Below, piece after piece: positions 48,308 through 51,186 of a stretch of DNA of 51,186 nucleotides (the stretch's first letter is position 1; each line of letters starts with the position of its first letter). The translations under genes were made by a program, and so were the position numbers. The notes beneath the pieces are model-generated. The model saw nothing but the letters and a program-made list of their open reading frames with translations. It did no database searches and was not told the DNA's origin. This DNA is from Desulfobacter postgatei (GTDB lineage: Bacteria; Desulfobacterota; Desulfobacteria; Desulfobacterales; Desulfobacteraceae): NCBI GenBank assembly GCA_002747145.1, contig PDTI01000010.1, forward strand, positions 1 to 51,186. The letters run 5' to 3'.

Positions 48308-49645
48308 ATGCAGACTGAACCTGAAGCCAACGGACGCGCATTGCTTCCCCTTGTGATTTTTCTTGTCATTTTTGTCGGTACCGGCGCTGCACTGACGGTT
48401 CAGGGAACCGCCATGGCATTTTATCAGCTGTCTGCCGCCGTTGCCATCCTGCCGGCCATTGGGCTTGCCCTGTGCATGGGAGAAGGCTCTGTGGACCATA
48501 AGATCACTCGATTTCTGGTCGGTGTCGGTGACATCAACATTATCACCATGTGCATGATCTATCTTCTGGCCGGCGCGTTTGCGTCTGTGGCAAAATCCAT
48601 CGGCGGGGTGGATGCCACGGTCAATGCGGGGTTGTCGGTCATTCCCATTCTGCTGGTCCTGCCGGGTCTGTTTGCCATTGCCGCCTTTGTCGCCACTGCC
48701 ATGGGCACCTCCATGGGCACCATTGCTGCCATAGCCCCTATTGCTGCCGGCCTAGGCCAGCAGACCGAGATTTCGACGGCGTTGCTCATGGGCACGGTTG
48801 TGGGAGGTGCGATGTTCGGGGACAATCTGTCCATGATATCCGACACCACCATTGCCGCAACCCGCACCCAGGGATGTGACATGAGTGACAAATTTAAAAT
48901 GAACGTCCGCATTGTCGCCCCGGCAGCGCTGATGACCCTCGTTCTTCTGGGGATCTTCGGGGCATCCGGTGATGCCATCCATACGGCGGACTGGCAGTTT
49001 GCCCGCATGATGCCGTATCTGGTGATTCTGGGGATGGCGGTTGCCGGGTTCAATGTGTTTCTGGTGCTGGCAACCGGAAGCGTGCTTGCCGGTGCCGTGG
49101 GGCTTGTCGTGATCCCTGAGTACTCGCTGCTGACCCTGTCAACAGATATCTATGCCGGATTTACGAGTATGCATGAAATACTGGTTTTATCCATGCTGGT
49201 GGGCGGGCTTGGCGAACTGATCCGGGTGAACGGCGGGCTGAAGTGGCTCCTTGAAAAGGTCAACCGCCTGGCCCTCAAGGTCAGCGGCGGCAATGCACGA
49301 CGATCCGGTGAGTTCGGCATCGCCGCGCTTATTTCACTTGCCGATATCTGCACAGCCAACAACACGATTGCCATCATCCTGACCGGGAACATGGCAAAGG
49401 AGATTGCCGCAGATACGAAGGTGGATCCGCGCCGCAGCGCTAGTCTTCTGGATATTTTTTCCTGTATTGTCCAGGGCGTGACCCCGTATGCAGCCCAGGT
49501 GCTGCTGGCAGGGTCCATTGCAAAAATTTCACCGGTGAATGTGATCGCCTGCAACTGGTACTGTGGTGTACTGGCCGTGATATCGGTAATCGCTATTGTG
49601 ACAGGCTGGCCAAAAGTGAAACGTCCCGGCACGGCATCCGTGTAA
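48308..49645 (+). CDS. NhaC-family Na+/H+ antiporter
   Basis: Multi-TM; AMGTSMGTIAAIAPIAAGL, VVGGAMFGDNLSMISDTTIAATRTQGC, LADICTANNTIAIILTG. Confidence 0.87.
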   Translation: MQTEPEANGRALLPLVIFLVIFVGTGAALTVQGTAMAFYQLSAAVAILPAIGLALCMGEGSVDHKITRFLVGVGDINIITMCMIYLLAGAFASVAKSIGGVDATVNAGLSVIPILLVLPGLFAIAAFVATAMGTSMGTIAAIAPIAAGLGQQTEISTALLMGTVVGGAMFGDNLSMISDTTIAATRTQGCDMSDKFKMNVRIVAPAALMTLVLLGIFGASGDAIHTADWQFARMMPYLVILGMAVAGFNVFLVLATGSVLAGAVGLVVIPEYSLLTLSTDIYAGFTSMHEILVLSMLVGGLGELIRVNGGLKWLLEKVNRLALKVSGGNARRSGEFGIAALISLADICTANNTIAIILTGNMAKEIAADTKVDPRRSASLLDIFSCIVQGVTPYAAQVLLAGSIAKISPVNVIACNWYCGVLAVISVIAIVTGWPKVKRPGTASV

Positions 49646-49849
49646 AGACAGGCATTCCCCCTTTGCCATCCTGCATTTGGACGAACGGCCATGGGCCGCC
49701 TTGAACGTCCGTCGGCGTGCCCACAACAAACCATGAAAGAATCCAATTGGTTAGTGGAGACGTTATTGAATGAAAAACAGCCAACGAATACGGACGTAAG
49801 TTCGACGCATCCCGCCATGTCCGGCGCAACAGATCAAAACCACATCCGA

Positions 49850-50702
49850 TCAACGTGGCAACTCAGTACCTTTGTTCATAATTCGAATGTATTCCACATA
49901 GGAATAGAGACGGTTTCGCTTCTGCCCGATCACCTCTTTGACGATTCCAAGCTGTTCCAACTCTCGCAGGCACGCATTGACAGTTGCCGGTGAAAGCTGA
50001 GTCTTCTTCTGTATCCATTTCGGCGAGGTCATTGGCCGCGCCAGCATCACTTTGTGAATCCGATGTGCAGAGCCGGAAATGCGCTTGAGGCCGTTGATAG
50101 TATCCACCGCCTGGGGTGCAGTATGAATGACCGCATCAGCAAAAAAGTGCAGCCATGCCTCCCAATCGCCGCTCAGAGCGTGTTTGATAATTAGGGGATC
50201 GAAGTGAAATCTCATGAAAATGAGCACCAATTTTCATGGGATTGCAGCCGATTCATCAATTATCAAACACGCTCTCAGACGCACTTCATTCAGAAGCTCA
50301 TAATACTGCTGCCGATGGGTTTTAAAATATAAACTCAAGTAGAGCATCGGTGCTTTGAGTACCTGCTCGGAACAAAGCAGCAAGGTGATCATCAAACGCC
50401 CCAGACGGCCGTTACCGTCAAAAAATGGGTGAATGGTTTCAAACTGAACCTGTGCCAATGCCGCTTTAATGAGGACTGAGGTCTTTTCCGGCTGGTCATG
50501 TAAAAACAGCTCCAGCCTGCCCATGCACTCCTGAACATACTCTGGAGGCGGCGGTACAAAAGCAGCTGTACCCGGTCGGCTCCCGCCAATCCAATTCTGA
50601 CTTCTGCGAAATTCGCCCGGATTAGACCCTTTGCCGCGCCCATTTGAGAGTAGAACACTGTGAATCTCTTTCAGCAGTCGGAGTGAGAGTCGAAATGGTT
50701 AT
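49850..50702 (-). pseudogene. Fic-family protein, 5'-truncated and split by MITE copy 5
   Basis: LSLRLLKEIHSVLLSNGRGKGSNPGEFRRSQNWIGGSRPGTAAFVPPPPEYV...QFETIHPFFDGNGRLGRLMITLLL...HRQQYYELLNEVRL | SGDWEAWLHFFADAV...winged-helix C-terminus; TAA stop directly before the first conserved residues. Confidence 0.85.
50176..50274. mobile_element. MITE copy 5 (99 bp, internally deleted), TSD TCA (TGA on the fic strand)
   Basis: TCA|GAGCGTGTTTGATAATTAGGGGATCGAAGTGAAATCTCATGAAAATGAGCACCAATTTTCATGGGATTGCAGCCGATTCATCAATTATCAAACACGCTC|TCA. Confidence 0.9.
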
Positions 50703-50884
50703 GTAATGGCCTTGCAGATTCCGGTTCATGCGCTTATTTCACTTTTTGAATTAACTCGTTTTTTATTTTAATTTAAATCGAAATCTAAAATAAACCCATA
50801 CTAACCTATTATCAAATGACCGTTCCGGAATCTCGCTCAGACTTGAGTTGAGGAACGTGGAAAACCCTCGTTCTCCATCTGCAT

Positions 50885-51186
50885 TGACGCGGGCCAGGCA
50901 GATCTTTTGCTGTGCTCCCGGCTGGGCTCAAAGGAAAACGCAAAGACCGTCTGCTCGGGGAAATAACGGTAAAAGCCGATCTTGTCACCCAAAACTATTT
51001 TAACGATGCAGATGACGATCTTCTGGCCAAAATCCCGGATACGGACGGTAAAGTATAGCACAGATGGGGGATCTGGGCTGGAAGGACGCCAGGGGCAGAA
51101 TCTGGTTCTGCGGCAGAAAAGCCCACCGGGTTGAAACCGGAAAACAGACCTTATTCACCATCCCCGTGGAAGCCATATTCAACAAC
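50885..51186 (+). pseudogene. OleC/fatty-acid-CoA-ligase-like fragment with frameshift (runs off window)
   Basis: LKGKRKDRLLGEITVKADLVTQNYFNDADDDLLAKIPDTDGKV* then, in another frame, MGDLGWKDARGRIWFCGRKAHRVETGKQTLFTIPVEAIFNN. Confidence 0.6.

Noticed and set aside
49150-49853. Minus-strand ORFs opposite the NhaC antiporter end
   Set aside because: Antisense to conserved membrane protein; no motif support.
18520-50280. CRISPR array interpretation of the repeated GTTTGATAATT/GATTCATCAATTA segments
   Set aside because: Copies are kilobases apart, palindromic end to end and flanked by TNA duplications; no regularly spaced repeat-spacer structure exists anywhere in the window.
1-51186. tRNA or rRNA genes
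   Set aside because: No cloverleaf or rRNA-like conserved segments were recognised; a tRNAscan/Infernal run would be needed to exclude them.

Overview
The window looks chromosomal and Desulfobacteraceae-like (inferred from gene content, not searched). From 1 to 43.3 kb it is mostly intact core genes: partial nadE, a PIF1-like helicase with HRDC, crcB, a sigma54 response regulator, acs, lptF/lptG, waaA, lpxK, a damaged lpxL, waaF/waaC-like genes, glycosyltransferases, waaL, motB/motA, HD-GYP and HD proteins, a LysM protein, a GspE/PilB ATPase, ferredoxin, a CysK-CysRS-like fusion, lptD, a NusG paralog, HU/IHF, holB, ricT-like, metG, a PBP transpeptidase and a giant GlmS-like protein. From about 43.3 to 51.2 kb it becomes a decaying accessory zone: a truncated recurrent-family ORF inside an rlmN-like pseudogene, a frame-disrupted primase-helicase-PLD (TOTE-type) gene, an LpoB-like fragment, an NhaC antiporter, a fic pseudogene and an OleC-like fragment. 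The strongest unlabelled signals are: (1) a five-copy family of palindromic MITEs with GAGC(T/G)TGTTTG termini and 3-bp TNA target duplications, present as a ~161 bp form and internally deleted 99, 68 and 35 bp forms, one of which splits fic; (2) a cysteine synthase fused to a CysRS-like domain whose HIGH and KMSKS motifs are degenerate; (3) the frame-disrupted AEP-helicase-PLD gene; (4) a ~1237 aa GlmS-like protein with an internal CGI motif and a ~150 aa insertion; (5) an apparent internal deletion plus frameshift in lpxL. All calls come from reading motifs and the supplied ORFs; no database search was run.
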